A stretch of DNA of 64,000 nt from assembly GCA_052168355.1 (NCBI GenBank), contig JBQLZQ010000005.1:1-64000 (forward strand). The letters are read 5' to 3'. The notes below the pieces were generated by a model. That model saw only the letters and a program-made list of their open reading frames with translations, was not told the DNA's origin and made no database searches. The first letter of the stretch is position 1, and each line of letters starts with the position of its first letter. Shown one piece after another: positions 34,141-42,813 of this stretch. The position numbers and the translations under genes were made by a program. This DNA is from JBQLZQ01 sp052168355 (GTDB lineage Bacteria > Pseudomonadota > Alphaproteobacteria > DSM-16000 > Inquilinaceae).

Positions 34141-34710
34141 ATGGTTCGCAACCGCAGACCCTTCGAGGATCGTTTCGGTCCCGGCGATTTGGCGCTGTGG
34201 CGTTCCGTGACCGAAACGATCAAGCCGTTACGGTCTCGCAATAAAAAAGTCGCGCCGGTTTCGGTCCCCGCCGAGCCGTCGCCCCAGCCGGCGTTGCCGA
34301 TCCGCCAGCGCGTACAGCGTACACCCTTGCCGGCCGCGCCGTCCCTGCCGGACTTGAGCCCCGGCCGCGCCCCCGGCATGGACCGGCGCACCGCCGACCG
34401 GCTGCAGCGGGGTCGGCTGACGGTGGAGGCGCGGCTGGACCTGCACGGCATGACCCAGGCCCAGGCCCATCGCAGCCTGATCGGCTTCATCGAACGCGGC
34501 CACGCGGCGGGCCTGCGCACGGTGCTGGTCATCACCGGCAAGGGGCGTTCGGACGGCGGCGAGGGCGCGGGCGTGCTGCGCGCCGCCGTGCCACGCTGGC
34601 TGAACGAAGCGTCCCTACGCCCCCTGATCCTGGCCTTCCACCCGGCCCGGCCGGCCGACGGCGGCGCCGGCGCGCTCTATGTCCGGCTCAAGCGCCGGCG
34701 GGACCGGTGA
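34141..34710 (+). CDS. Smr-domain protein
   Basis: A 189-residue protein whose C-terminal half is the Smr (MutS2 C-terminal-like) domain: LDLHGMTQAQAHRSLIGFIERGHAAGLRTVLVITGKG and VLRAAVPRWLNE...PLILAFHPARPADGGAGALYVRLKR, with the LDLHG and TGKG motifs. The N-terminus is basic and Pro-rich, possibly RNA- or DNA-binding. Known Smr domains have nuclease activity on branched DNA or collided ribosomes; activity here is inferred. It converges with the amylosucrase gene with a 3-base gap. Confidence 0.9.
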   Translation: MVRNRRPFEDRFGPGDLALWRSVTETIKPLRSRNKKVAPVSVPAEPSPQPALPIRQRVQRTPLPAAPSLPDLSPGRAPGMDRRTADRLQRGRLTVEARLDLHGMTQAQAHRSLIGFIERGHAAGLRTVLVITGKGRSDGGEGAGVLRAAVPRWLNEASLRPLILAFHPARPADGGAGALYVRLKRRRDR

Positions 34711-34713
34711 GCG

Positions 34714-36663
34714 CTATCCCGGCGCCTTGAGCACGCACAGCCGGTAGGGGTCCAGGACCGCGCCATCGGGGCCGAAGTCCAGGTCGGGGCCGCCGGCGAG
34801 GTCGGTCCAGGGTGCCTTGCCCACCAGGGCGGTCAGGCCGGCGTCGGCCACCGGCTGGGCCCGTTCGGTCATGTTGGCCAGGATCACCAGGGGCGGTCCC
34901 TCGTGGGACCGGCGGAAGGCGAAGACATGGCCGTTGGCCAGGGGCAGGACATCCATCTCCCGCCCGGCCAGGGCCGGCTGGTCCTTGCGCAGGGCGATCA
35001 GCCGCTTGAGGCCGGCGAAAACCCGGCCGCCGGGGCTGGACGGATCGGCCCGGACGGCCTCCTGGGCGGCCCAGTCGGTCCGGCGGCGGTGGGTCCAGCG
35101 GGCGTCGGGCGCCTTCACCGGATCGGCGCGGAAGCCGTAATCGTTCTCCAGCGCCACCTCGTCGCCCAGATAGATCAGCGGCAGGCCGCCGACGGTCAGG
35201 ATCAGCCCGTGCAGCAGCAGGATGCGGGCGACGGCCAGGTCGATGGCGTAACGGTCGCCGGCGGCGACCGCCTTTTCCAGCCCGGCCAGGCTGGCGGTGG
35301 TGCCGCAGATCCGGCAATCGCCGGTGCGCGGATTTTCCTGAAACGGCAGGCCGGCGGCGAAGCTGCCCGGAAACCGCCCGGTATAAAACGTGTTGAGGAA
35401 GGCGCGGTGACCGGTGGGGTCGATGCCCACCTCGGCGCAATCCTCGTCGGCGAAGCCCCAGCCGATATCGTCGTGGCCGCGCACATAGTTCACCCAGCCG
35501 GACCCCGGCGGGATGGCGAAGCGCTTGATCATGCTGTGGCGCAACAGGGCGGTGTCGCGGGTGGCCAGCGCCTCCCATAGCAGCACCATCAGCAGGGGAT
35601 GATAGCTCAGCGGGGCCTCGTCCGGCCCCACATAGCGCGCCACCTCGTCGGGGTGGACGATGGCCTCGGACTTGAAGGTCAGGGCCGGCGCTGCCATCGC
35701 CGCCAGGGCGTTGTAGGCGCGGATCAGATGGTGAACGCCGGGCAAGTTCTCGCAGTTGGTCCCGGCCTCCTTCCAAATGAAGGGCACGGCGTCGAGCCGC
35801 AGCACCTCGACCCCCCGGTTGGCCAGGAACAGCATCTCCTCCAGCATCTGGCGGAACAGGGCGGGGCTGGCGAAATTGAGGTCCCATTGATAGGGGTAGA
35901 AGGTGCTCCACACCCATTTGCCGACCTCGGGCACGAACTGGAACGGGTCGCCGCCATGGTCGGGAAAGATCTCCCGCAATGTCGGGCGGTACCGGTCGGG
36001 CTCGGTCCGGTCCGGATACATCCGGTAATAGTCCTGGCGGTCGGGATCGCCGCGCTTGGCGGCCTCGGCCCACTCATGGGTGTCGGCGGTGTGGTTGAAG
36101 ACGAAATCCAGGCACAGACGGATGCCGGCGCCCCGCAGGGTTTCGGCCAGGTCCTCCAGACCGTCCATGGTGCCCAGGGCGGGCTCGACCTCGCGGTAGC
36201 TGGCGACGGCGTAGCCGCCGTCGTTCTCTCCCTCCCGCGCCTTGAGCAGGGGCATGAGGTGAAGATAGGTGATCCCCAGATCCTGGAGATAGGGGATGCG
36301 GGCGCGGATGCCGTCCAGGTCGCCGGCGAACAGGTCGACATAGCAGACGGCCCCCAACTGGGTGTGCGACTGGAACCAGACGGGGTCGGATTCGGCGTCG
36401 CCGTCGAGGCGCCGCAACCGCGCCGGCCGGCCCAGCCAGGACCGGGCGGCGGTCAGCAGGATCTGCTCCAGATGCCAGAAAAAATCGTAGCGACCGCCGT
36501 AGAGGGGTAGAAGCTCAGCGAACAGCCGCTCGAAATGACGCTCCAGGCGGGGCCGGAAGACCTCCCACGCCGCCACGTCGCCGTCGAACGCAGTCAGGAT
36601 TCGCGGTGTCAGCCGGTCGAGCGTGCGGCGCGCTTCGCCGGCGATCCAGTCTGGCGGTGCCAT
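34714..36663 (-). CDS. Amylosucrase-like GH13 enzyme
   Basis: A 649-residue protein matching the GH13_4 family of amylosucrases, which make alpha-glucan or isomers from sucrose. The pattern runs: N-terminal helical region (LLPLYGGRYDFFWHLEQIL), TYLHLMPLLKAREGENDGGYAVASYREVEPALG, LCLDFVFNHTA, RLDAVPFIWKE (nucleophile Asp), TFKSEAIV (acid/base Glu), YVRGHDDIGW (transition-state Asp), and a C-terminal beta domain. No signal peptide, so probably cytosolic. ATG 36663 gives the usual length and avoids overlap with hslU. Confidence 0.88.
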   Translation of the reverse strand: MAPPDWIAGEARRTLDRLTPRILTAFDGDVAAWEVFRPRLERHFERLFAELLPLYGGRYDFFWHLEQILLTAARSWLGRPARLRRLDGDAESDPVWFQSHTQLGAVCYVDLFAGDLDGIRARIPYLQDLGITYLHLMPLLKAREGENDGGYAVASYREVEPALGTMDGLEDLAETLRGAGIRLCLDFVFNHTADTHEWAEAAKRGDPDRQDYYRMYPDRTEPDRYRPTLREIFPDHGGDPFQFVPEVGKWVWSTFYPYQWDLNFASPALFRQMLEEMLFLANRGVEVLRLDAVPFIWKEAGTNCENLPGVHHLIRAYNALAAMAAPALTFKSEAIVHPDEVARYVGPDEAPLSYHPLLMVLLWEALATRDTALLRHSMIKRFAIPPGSGWVNYVRGHDDIGWGFADEDCAEVGIDPTGHRAFLNTFYTGRFPGSFAAGLPFQENPRTGDCRICGTTASLAGLEKAVAAGDRYAIDLAVARILLLHGLILTVGGLPLIYLGDEVALENDYGFRADPVKAPDARWTHRRRTDWAAQEAVRADPSSPGGRVFAGLKRLIALRKDQPALAGREMDVLPLANGHVFAFRRSHEGPPLVILANMTERAQPVADAGLTALVGKAPWTDLAGGPDLDFGPDGAVLDPYRLCVLKAPG

Positions 36664-36703
36664 GGGCGCGCCGTTCAGCGACCGGGCCGACCGGCGCCGC
36701 CCA

Positions 36704-38014
36704 TCACAGGATGAACTTGCTGAGGTCGGTGTCCTTGGCCAGGCCGGCGACCTTGTCGTCGACATAGGCGGCGTCGATGGTGATCTCCTCCCCCGACCGG
36801 TCGCTGGCGCTGAAGCTGATGTCGTCCAGCAGGCGCTCCATCACCGTGTGCAGCCGGCGGGCGCCGATATTCTCGACCGACGCGTTGATCGCCGTGGCCA
36901 GGTCGGCCAGCCTGTCGATGGCGTCTTCGGTGAAGGTCAGCGTCACCTGTTCGGTCCCCATCAGCGCCCTGTACTGGATGATCAGGCTGTTTTCCGGTTC
37001 GGTCAGGATGCGCTTGAGATCGTCGCGGGACAAGGCCTGCAGCTCCACCCGGATGGGCAGCCGGCCCTGCAGTTCGGGCAGCATGTCCGACGGCTTGGCC
37101 AGATGGAAGGCGCCCGAGGCGATGAACAGGATGTAATCGGTGCGCACCGTGCCGTGCTTGGTGGCCACCTGGGTGCCCTCGATCAGCGGCAGCAGGTCGC
37201 GCTGCACGCCCTCGCGGCTGACATCGCCGCCCATCCGATCGCTGCGGGCGGAAATCTTGTCGATCTCGTCGATGAACACGATGCCGTCCTGCTCGACCAG
37301 ATCGATGGCCTCGGCGATCACCTTTTCCTGGTCCAGAAGCTTGTCGGATTCCTCCGCCATCAGCACCTTGTAGCTGTCGGCCACGGTCATGCGCCGCTGC
37401 TTGGTGCGACCGCCCAGGGCCTTGCCCAGCATGTCGTTGAGGTTGAGCATGCCCATCTGGGCGCCGGGCATTCCCGGAATGTCGAAGGTCGGGAACTGGC
37501 TGCCGCCGCTGTCCTGGACCTGGATCTCGATCTCCCGGTCGTTCAGCAGGCCCTCCCGCAGCATCTTGCGGAACTTCTGGCGCGTCTCGGCGGCCGCCTT
37601 GTCGCCAGTCAGGGCGTCGAGCACCCGTTCCTCGGCGCCCAGCTCGGCCTTGGCCTCGACCTCCTTGCGCAGGCGGTCGCGGGTCATGGTGATGGCGATT
37701 TCCAGCAGATCGCGGATGATCTGCTCCACATCGCGGCCGACATAGCCGACCTCCGTGAACTTGGTCGCCTCGACCTTCAGAAACGGCGCGTTGGCCAGCC
37801 TGGCCAGCCGCCGGGCGATCTCCGTCTTGCCGACACCGGTCGGGCCGATCATCAGGATGTTCTTGGGCAGAACCTCTTCCCGCATGGCCTCGGGAAGCTG
37901 CTGCCGGCGCCAGCGGTTGCGCAGGGCGATGGCCACGGCGCGCTTGGCGTCGTTCTGGCCGACGATATACCGGTCCAGCTCCGAAACGGTTTCCCGAGGG
38001 CTGAAAGTGCTCAT
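36704..38014 (-). CDS. hslU: ATP-dependent protease ATPase HslU
   Basis: A 436-residue AAA+ unfoldase of the HslUV protease. It begins with the family sequence SPRETVSELDRYIVGQNDAKRAVAIALRNRWRR, then Walker A GPTGVGKT (residues 57-64), the intermediate I-domain, Walker B IVFIDEIDKI, and sensor II ENIGARRLHTVME. Its start overlaps the hslV stop as ATGA. Together with HslV it degrades unfolded proteins in the cytosol. Confidence 0.97.
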   Translation of the reverse strand: MSTFSPRETVSELDRYIVGQNDAKRAVAIALRNRWRRQQLPEAMREEVLPKNILMIGPTGVGKTEIARRLARLANAPFLKVEATKFTEVGYVGRDVEQIIRDLLEIAITMTRDRLRKEVEAKAELGAEERVLDALTGDKAAAETRQKFRKMLREGLLNDREIEIQVQDSGGSQFPTFDIPGMPGAQMGMLNLNDMLGKALGGRTKQRRMTVADSYKVLMAEESDKLLDQEKVIAEAIDLVEQDGIVFIDEIDKISARSDRMGGDVSREGVQRDLLPLIEGTQVATKHGTVRTDYILFIASGAFHLAKPSDMLPELQGRLPIRVELQALSRDDLKRILTEPENSLIIQYRALMGTEQVTLTFTEDAIDRLADLATAINASVENIGARRLHTVMERLLDDISFSASDRSGEEITIDAAYVDDKVAGLAKDTDLSKFIL

Positions 38015-38562
38015 TCCAGGCTTTCCAGGGTAATGTTGTGGTTGGTGTAGATGCAGATGTCGGCGGCGATATCCAGCGCCTTGCGGGCGATGGCCGGGGC
38101 GTCGAGACCGTCCAGATCGTACAGCGCCCGGGCGGCGGCCAGGGCCATGGGCCCGCCCGATCCGATGGCGATCAGCCCGTCATCGGGTTCCAGGACGTCG
38201 CCGGTGCCGGTCAGCAGCAACGACACGTCCTTGTCGCAGACCGCCATCATCGCCTCCAGCCGGCGCAGATACCGGTCGGTGCGCCAGTCCTTGGCCATCT
38301 CGACACAGGCCCGGGCCAACTGTCCCGGATGCTGGTCCAGCTTGGCCTCCAGCCGCTCGAACAGGGCGAAGGCGTCGGCGGTGGCGCCGGCGAACCCGGC
38401 CAGAACCGACCCGCCGGCCAGGCGGCGGACCTTGCGGGCCGTGCTTTTCATGACGGTGTTGCCGGCGGTCACCTGGCCGTCGCCGGCCACGACGATCCGG
38501 CCGTCCTTGCGCACCGCAAGGACCGTGGTGCCGTACCATTGGTTCGGGTCGGTATGCTGCAT
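38011..38562 (-). CDS. hslV: ATP-dependent protease peptidase HslV
   Basis: A 183-residue threonine peptidase. The chain is processed at Gly11-Thr12 so that the nucleophile in YGTTVLAV becomes the N-terminal Thr; VAGDGQVTAGNTVMKSTARKVR and GSGGPMALAAARAL are diagnostic. It forms the proteolytic dodecamer that HslU feeds. A heat-shock-like promoter lies about 80 bases upstream. hslV is divergent from hisB. Confidence 0.96.
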   Translation of the reverse strand: MQHTDPNQWYGTTVLAVRKDGRIVVAGDGQVTAGNTVMKSTARKVRRLAGGSVLAGFAGATADAFALFERLEAKLDQHPGQLARACVEMAKDWRTDRYLRRLEAMMAVCDKDVSLLLTGTGDVLEPDDGLIAIGSGGPMALAAARALYDLDGLDAPAIARKALDIAADICIYTNHNITLESLE

Positions 38563-38642
38563 GAAACGGGAAAGTCCTGATTGAATGGCGGCCCGGAACG
38601 CGCCGCTTCGGCCCCATGCCGGACGGCGGGGACCTGTCTTAA

Positions 38643-38673
38643 CCTATGTGGGCGCCCGGATGCACGGGTCAAG
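38643..38673 (-). promoter_or_regulatory. Possible RpoH-type promoter of hslVU
   Basis: On the minus strand CTTGAC (38673-38668) and the -10-like CCACATAGG (38651-38643) fit the alphaproteobacterial heat-shock pattern CTTGAa ... CCCATxTx. It lies in the 184-base gap between hslV and hisB, pointing to hslV. Confidence 0.4.
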
Positions 38674-38746
38674 CCCGCCGATGGCGGACCCGCCGGCGCC
38701 CCCTTGATGCTGGCGGCGCCGGGGTCTTCCTGATAGAAACCGAACG

Positions 38747-39370
38747 ATGGACAGCACCAACGCCCCCGTCGGACGCAGCGGCCAGGCCGACCGGACGACC
38801 AACGAAACCCGCATCTCGGCCCGCGTCGACCTGGACGGAAGCGGCCGCTACGACGTGGCCACCGGGATCGGGTTCCTGGACCACATGCTCGAGCAACTGG
38901 CCCGCCACAGCCTGATCGACATCAGCCTGAAGGCCGAAGGCGATCTTCACATCGACGCCCATCACACCACCGAGGACAGCGGCATCGTTCTGGGCCAGGC
39001 GGTGGCCCGGGCGCTGGGTGACCGGGCCGGCATCGCCCGCTACGGGTCGGCGACCGTGCCCATGGACGAAACCCTCAGCCGGGTGGCGCTGGACATTTCG
39101 GGCCGGCCCTATCTGGTGTTCAACGTGGCGTTCAGCCAGGATCGTCTGGGCGACATGGATACCGAACTGTTCCGCGAATGGTTCCACGCCTTTGCTCAGA
39201 CGGCGGGCATCACCCTGCATGTCGAAACCCTGCACGGCGCCAACAATCATCATAGGGCGGAAAGCTGCTTCAAGGCGTTGGCGCGGGCGTTGCGCCAGGC
39301 CGTGACCATCGATCCGCGCCAATCGGGGGCGGTGCCGTCGACCAAGGGAACCTTGGGCGGCGACGCGTAA
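38747..39370 (+). CDS. hisB: Imidazoleglycerol-phosphate dehydratase
   Basis: A 207-residue enzyme (sixth step of histidine synthesis). Metal-binding histidine motifs are clear: GIGFLDHMLEQLARHS, DAHHTTEDSGIVLG and LHGANNHHRAESCFKALARAL. It lacks the phosphatase domain fused in gammaproteobacterial HisB. It is the first gene of the cluster hisB-hisH-GNAT-hisA-hisF-hisE. Confidence 0.97.
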   Translation: MDSTNAPVGRSGQADRTTNETRISARVDLDGSGRYDVATGIGFLDHMLEQLARHSLIDISLKAEGDLHIDAHHTTEDSGIVLGQAVARALGDRAGIARYGSATVPMDETLSRVALDISGRPYLVFNVAFSQDRLGDMDTELFREWFHAFAQTAGITLHVETLHGANNHHRAESCFKALARALRQAVTIDPRQSGAVPSTKGTLGGDA

Positions 39371-39379
39371 GAGAATTCC

Positions 39380-40024
39380 ATGTCCGTTGCGATCATCGAT
39401 TACGGGTCGGGCAATCTTCGTTCCGCCGCCAAGGCCTTTGAGCGGGCCGCGCGCGAGGCCGCGCTGTCGCGGGAGATCGTCGTCACCAGCGATGCCGAGG
39501 TCGTGCGCCGGGCCGACCGCGTGGTCCTGCCGGGTGTCGGCGCCTTTGCCGATTGCCGGCGCGGCCTGGCCGCGCTGCCGGGCATGGACGAAGCCCTGAC
39601 GGACTCGGCGGTCATCCAAGGCCGGCCGTTCCTGGGGATCTGCGTCGGCATGCAACTGATGGCCGATGTCGGCCGCGAGCATGGCGATCACGCCGGGTTC
39701 GGCTGGATCCCGGGGCAGGTGGTGGCGGTGGAACCGGGGCCCGAGCATCTGAAGGTGCCGCACATGGGCTGGAACGACCTGACCATCCGGGCATCGGGTC
39801 ACCCGATCCTGGCCGGGCTCGACGGCGGCGCCCATGGGTATTTCGTGCACAGCTATCACTTGGTCGCCGACAACCCCGACCATGTTCTGGCGATGTCCGA
39901 CTATGGCGGTCCGATCACCGCCGTCGTGGGGCGCGACACGATGATCGGCACCCAGTTTCACCCGGAAAAAAGCCAGGCCGCCGGCCTGCGCCTGATCACC
40001 AACTTTCTGCGGTGGGCGCCATGA
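39380..40024 (+). CDS. hisH: Imidazole glycerol phosphate synthase, glutaminase subunit HisH
   Basis: A 214-residue class I glutamine amidotransferase that supplies ammonia to HisF. The nucleophile is Cys88 in FLGICVGMQLM, with His194 and Glu196 in QFHPEKSQ. The opening IIDYGSGNLRSAAKAFERA is standard. Its stop overlaps the GNAT gene start as ATGA. Confidence 0.97.
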   Translation: MSVAIIDYGSGNLRSAAKAFERAAREAALSREIVVTSDAEVVRRADRVVLPGVGAFADCRRGLAALPGMDEALTDSAVIQGRPFLGICVGMQLMADVGREHGDHAGFGWIPGQVVAVEPGPEHLKVPHMGWNDLTIRASGHPILAGLDGGAHGYFVHSYHLVADNPDHVLAMSDYGGPITAVVGRDTMIGTQFHPEKSQAAGLRLITNFLRWAP

Positions 40025-40557
40025 CCGAGACCAAGCCGCCGGCGGCCGTCACCGTCGAGCCGTTGACCCGGTTCCGCAAGGCCGATCTTCACGATCTGTG
40101 CGACGCGGCCGATCTGGCGATCAAGGACGGCGGCGGGTTCGGCTGGCTGACCCCGCCGGAACGGCCGGTGATGGAACGGTTCTGGCGCGGCGTGCTGGCG
40201 GTGCCGGGGCGCAGCCTGTTCGTCGGGCGCCTGGACGGGGTCATCGCCGGGTCGGCGCAGCTTCTCCGGCCGCCGCCCAACAACGAAGCCCAGGCCTTCG
40301 CCGCCACCCTGACCGGCGCCTTCGTGGCCCCCTGGGCGCGGGGCCACGGGCTGGCGCGCCAGTTGACGGAGGTGGTCGAGGCGGAAGCGCGCAGCCAGGG
40401 TTTCGCGGTTCTGCAACTGGATGTCCGCGAAAGCCAGGCGGCGGCGATACAGCTCTATCAGGCGCTCGGGTATGCGAACTGGGGGCGTAACCCGTTGTAT
40501 GCCCGCGTCGATGGCCGCCCGATGGCCGGGCTCTATTTCCATAAGCGGCTGACCTGA
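40021..40557 (+). CDS. GNAT family N-acetyltransferase inside the his cluster
   Basis: A 178-residue GNAT-fold protein. The acetyl-CoA-binding region is FVAPWARGHGLARQLTEVVEAEARSQGF (motif A with R/QxxGxG/A-like ARGHGLA), followed by LQLDVRESQAAAIQLYQALGYANWGRNPLYARV (motif B, with the YxALGY signature). Substrate is unknown. ATG 40021 overlaps the hisH stop and it ends 16 bases before hisA, so it is co-translated with histidine genes; whether it acts in that pathway is not known. Confidence 0.9.
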   Translation: MTETKPPAAVTVEPLTRFRKADLHDLCDAADLAIKDGGGFGWLTPPERPVMERFWRGVLAVPGRSLFVGRLDGVIAGSAQLLRPPPNNEAQAFAATLTGAFVAPWARGHGLARQLTEVVEAEARSQGFAVLQLDVRESQAAAIQLYQALGYANWGRNPLYARVDGRPMAGLYFHKRLT

Positions 40558-40573
40558 CCGTGGACGACCCGAC

Positions 40574-41314
40574 ATGATCCTGTTTCCGGCGATCGATCTG
40601 AAGGACGGCGTGTGCGTGCGCCTGGTGCGCGGCGACATGGACGAGGCCACGGTCTTCAACAGCGACCCGGCCGATCAGGCGCGCCGGTTCGCCGATCAGG
40701 GTTTTTCGTGGATCCATGTGGTCGATCTCAACGGCGCCTTCGCCGGCCGGCCGGTCAACGCCGATGCGGTCGACGGGATCCTGGCGGCGGTGGACCGGCC
40801 GATCCAGCTCGGCGGCGGCATAAGGTCGCTCGAAACCGTCGAGATGTGGCTGGAGCGCGGGGTCCGGCGGGTGGTGCTGGGCACCGCCGCCCTGGAAAAC
40901 CCCGATCTGGTGCGCCAGGCGTGCCGCGCCTATCCGGGCCGTGTCGCGGTCGGCATCGATGCCCGCAACGGCATGGTGGCGGTCGATGGCTGGTCGCGCA
41001 CCAGCAAGGTCAAGGCGCTGGATGTCGCGCTGCGCTTCGAGGATTGCGGCGCGGCCGCCATCGTCTATACGGACATCGACCGCGATGGCGTGCTGGGCGG
41101 GGTCAATGTCGAGGCCACGGCGGATCTGGCATTCGCCCTGACCACGCCGGTCATCGCGTCGGGCGGGATCGCGTCCCTCGACGATCTTCGCGCCCTGCTG
41201 GCGGAAGAGGCCTCGGGCATCGCCGGGGCGGTCTGCGGCCGGGCGTTCTATGACGGACGCATCGACCCGGCGGCGGCCCTGGCCGTGGCCGAAGGAGGCG
41301 TGTCCCGATGCTGA
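40574..41314 (+). CDS. hisA: ProFAR isomerase HisA
   Basis: A 246-residue beta/alpha-barrel enzyme converting ProFAR to PRFAR. Asp8 in FPAIDLKDG and the later aspartate in VYTDIDRDGVLGGVN are the catalytic pair, with phosphate-binding IQLGGGIRS and VIASGGIASLDDLRAL. The stop overlaps hisF by 7 bases. Confidence 0.97.
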   Translation: MILFPAIDLKDGVCVRLVRGDMDEATVFNSDPADQARRFADQGFSWIHVVDLNGAFAGRPVNADAVDGILAAVDRPIQLGGGIRSLETVEMWLERGVRRVVLGTAALENPDLVRQACRAYPGRVAVGIDARNGMVAVDGWSRTSKVKALDVALRFEDCGAAAIVYTDIDRDGVLGGVNVEATADLAFALTTPVIASGGIASLDDLRALLAEEASGIAGAVCGRAFYDGRIDPAAALAVAEGGVSRC

Positions 41315-42096
41315 AAATGCGGGTCATTCCGTGCCTGGACGTCAAGGACGGGCGGGTGGTCAAGGGCGTCAACTTCGTCGATCTGATCGATGCGGGCGAC
41401 CCGGTCGAGCAGGCCCGGCTCTACGACTCGGCCGGGGCGGACGAGCTGTGCTTTCTCGACATCACGGCCTCCAGCGATAATCGCGCGACCCTGTACGACG
41501 TTGTTCGAAAGACGGCGGAACAGGTGTTCATGCCGCTGACCGTGGGCGGCGGCGTGCGCACGCTGGAGGATATCCGGACCCTGCTTCTGGCCGGCGCGGA
41601 CAAGGTGTCGATCATGACGGAGGCGGTGCGACGGCCGGAGTTCGTGCGCGAGGCGGCGGAAAAGTTCGGCAGCCAGTGCGTGGTCGTGGCCATCGACGCC
41701 AAACGGACCGGGGACGGGGAATGGTCCGTCTTCACCCATGGCGGGCGCACGCCGACCGGCATCGACGCCGTCGACTGGGCCCGGCGGATGGCCGCCTCGG
41801 GGGCGGGGGAAATCCTGCTGACCTCGATGGACCGGGACGGCACCAAGGAAGGTTTCGATATCGCGCTGACCCGCGCGGTCGCCGACGCCGTGCCGGTGCC
41901 GGTCATCGCCTCGGGCGGTGTCGGCACCCTCGATCACCTGGTCGACGGGATCCGCGCGGGGCACGCGACCGGGGTCCTGGCCGCCTCGATCTTTCATTTC
42001 GGCACCTACTCGGTGGCTCAGGCCAAGGCGCACATGGCCGCCGCCGGCCTGCCGGTCCGCCTTGCGACAGCCGCCCAGGGAGATGCCGTGCCATGA
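41308..42096 (+). CDS. hisF: Imidazole glycerol phosphate synthase, cyclase subunit HisF
   Basis: A 262-residue beta/alpha barrel, the partner of HisH. Asp11 in VIPCLDVKDGRVVKG and the aspartate in LLTSMDRDGTKEGFD are catalytic; LTVGGGVRTLEDI and VIASGGVGTLDHLVDG bind phosphate. The start lies within the last codons of hisA and the stop overlaps hisE as ATGA. Confidence 0.97.
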   Translation: MLKMRVIPCLDVKDGRVVKGVNFVDLIDAGDPVEQARLYDSAGADELCFLDITASSDNRATLYDVVRKTAEQVFMPLTVGGGVRTLEDIRTLLLAGADKVSIMTEAVRRPEFVREAAEKFGSQCVVVAIDAKRTGDGEWSVFTHGGRTPTGIDAVDWARRMAASGAGEILLTSMDRDGTKEGFDIALTRAVADAVPVPVIASGGVGTLDHLVDGIRAGHATGVLAASIFHFGTYSVAQAKAHMAAAGLPVRLATAAQGDAVP

Positions 42097-42422
42097 CCGC
42101 AGACGCCGCCGTGCTGGGCCGCCTCTACGATCTGATCGCCAGCCGCCGGGGCGCCGACCCGGAGATCAGCCACACCGCGCTTCTGTTCGCCCGCGGCCGG
42201 GCCAGGATGGCTCAGAAGGTGGGCGAGGAAGCGACCGAAACGGTCATCGCGGCCATGCAGGACGACGCGACGGCGGTGGCGCAGGAAAGCGCGGATCTGA
42301 TGTATCACCTGCTGGTGCTGTGGGCCGATACGGGGGTTCGTCCCGACGATGTGTGGGCGGTGCTGGAAGCCCGCGAGGGCACTAGCGGCGTCGATGAAAA
42401 GAAGGCGCGACCGAAACGCTGA
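42093..42422 (+). CDS. hisE: Phosphoribosyl-ATP pyrophosphatase
   Basis: A 109-residue MazG-like enzyme of the second step of histidine synthesis. RMAQKVGEEATETVIAAMQ (EEATE motif) and ESADLMYHLLVLWADTG (ExxD) contain the metal-binding acidic residues. It is a stand-alone HisE, with no fused HisI. ATG 42093 overlaps hisF; the HIT gene follows 11 bases later. Confidence 0.95.
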   Translation: MTADAAVLGRLYDLIASRRGADPEISHTALLFARGRARMAQKVGEEATETVIAAMQDDATAVAQESADLMYHLLVLWADTGVRPDDVWAVLEAREGTSGVDEKKARPKR

Positions 42423-42433
42423 AGGAGCCTGCC

Positions 42434-42802
42434 ATGGCCTATGACCCCGACAATGTCTTCGCCAGGATCCTGCGCGGGGAAATTCCGTGCTCCAAGGTAT
42501 ACGAGGACGAACATGTGCTGGCCTTCAACGACATCAGTCCGCGGGCGCCGGTTCATGTCCTGGTGATCCCGAAGGGGCCCTACGTCTCGCTCGACGATTT
42601 CACCCGCGACGCCTCGGACGAGGAGATCGCCGCCCTGGTCCGCGCCGTCGGCCACCTGGCGCGGCAACTGGGCGTGGCGGACAGGGGCTACCGCTTCCTG
42701 GGCAATGTCGGCCGTGACGGCCATCAGGAAGTGCCCCATCTGCACATCCATCTGTTCGGCGGCCGACCGTTGGGCGCCATGCTGCCGACGGACGGCGGGT
42801 AG
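42434..42802 (+). CDS. hinT: HIT-family nucleotide-binding protein (HinT-like)
   Basis: A 122-residue histidine-triad protein. The signature HLHIHLFGG near the C-terminus is preceded by FARILRGEIPCSKVYEDEHVLAFNDISPRAPVHVLVIPKGPY, matching the HinT/PKCI group that hydrolyses adenosine phosphoramidates. It sits at the end of the his cluster, as in many Alphaproteobacteria, and is followed 11 bases later by the adenylate cyclase gene. Confidence 0.92.
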   Translation: MAYDPDNVFARILRGEIPCSKVYEDEHVLAFNDISPRAPVHVLVIPKGPYVSLDDFTRDASDEEIAALVRAVGHLARQLGVADRGYRFLGNVGRDGHQEVPHLHIHLFGGRPLGAMLPTDGG

Positions 42803-42813
42803 GGGCGACGGTC

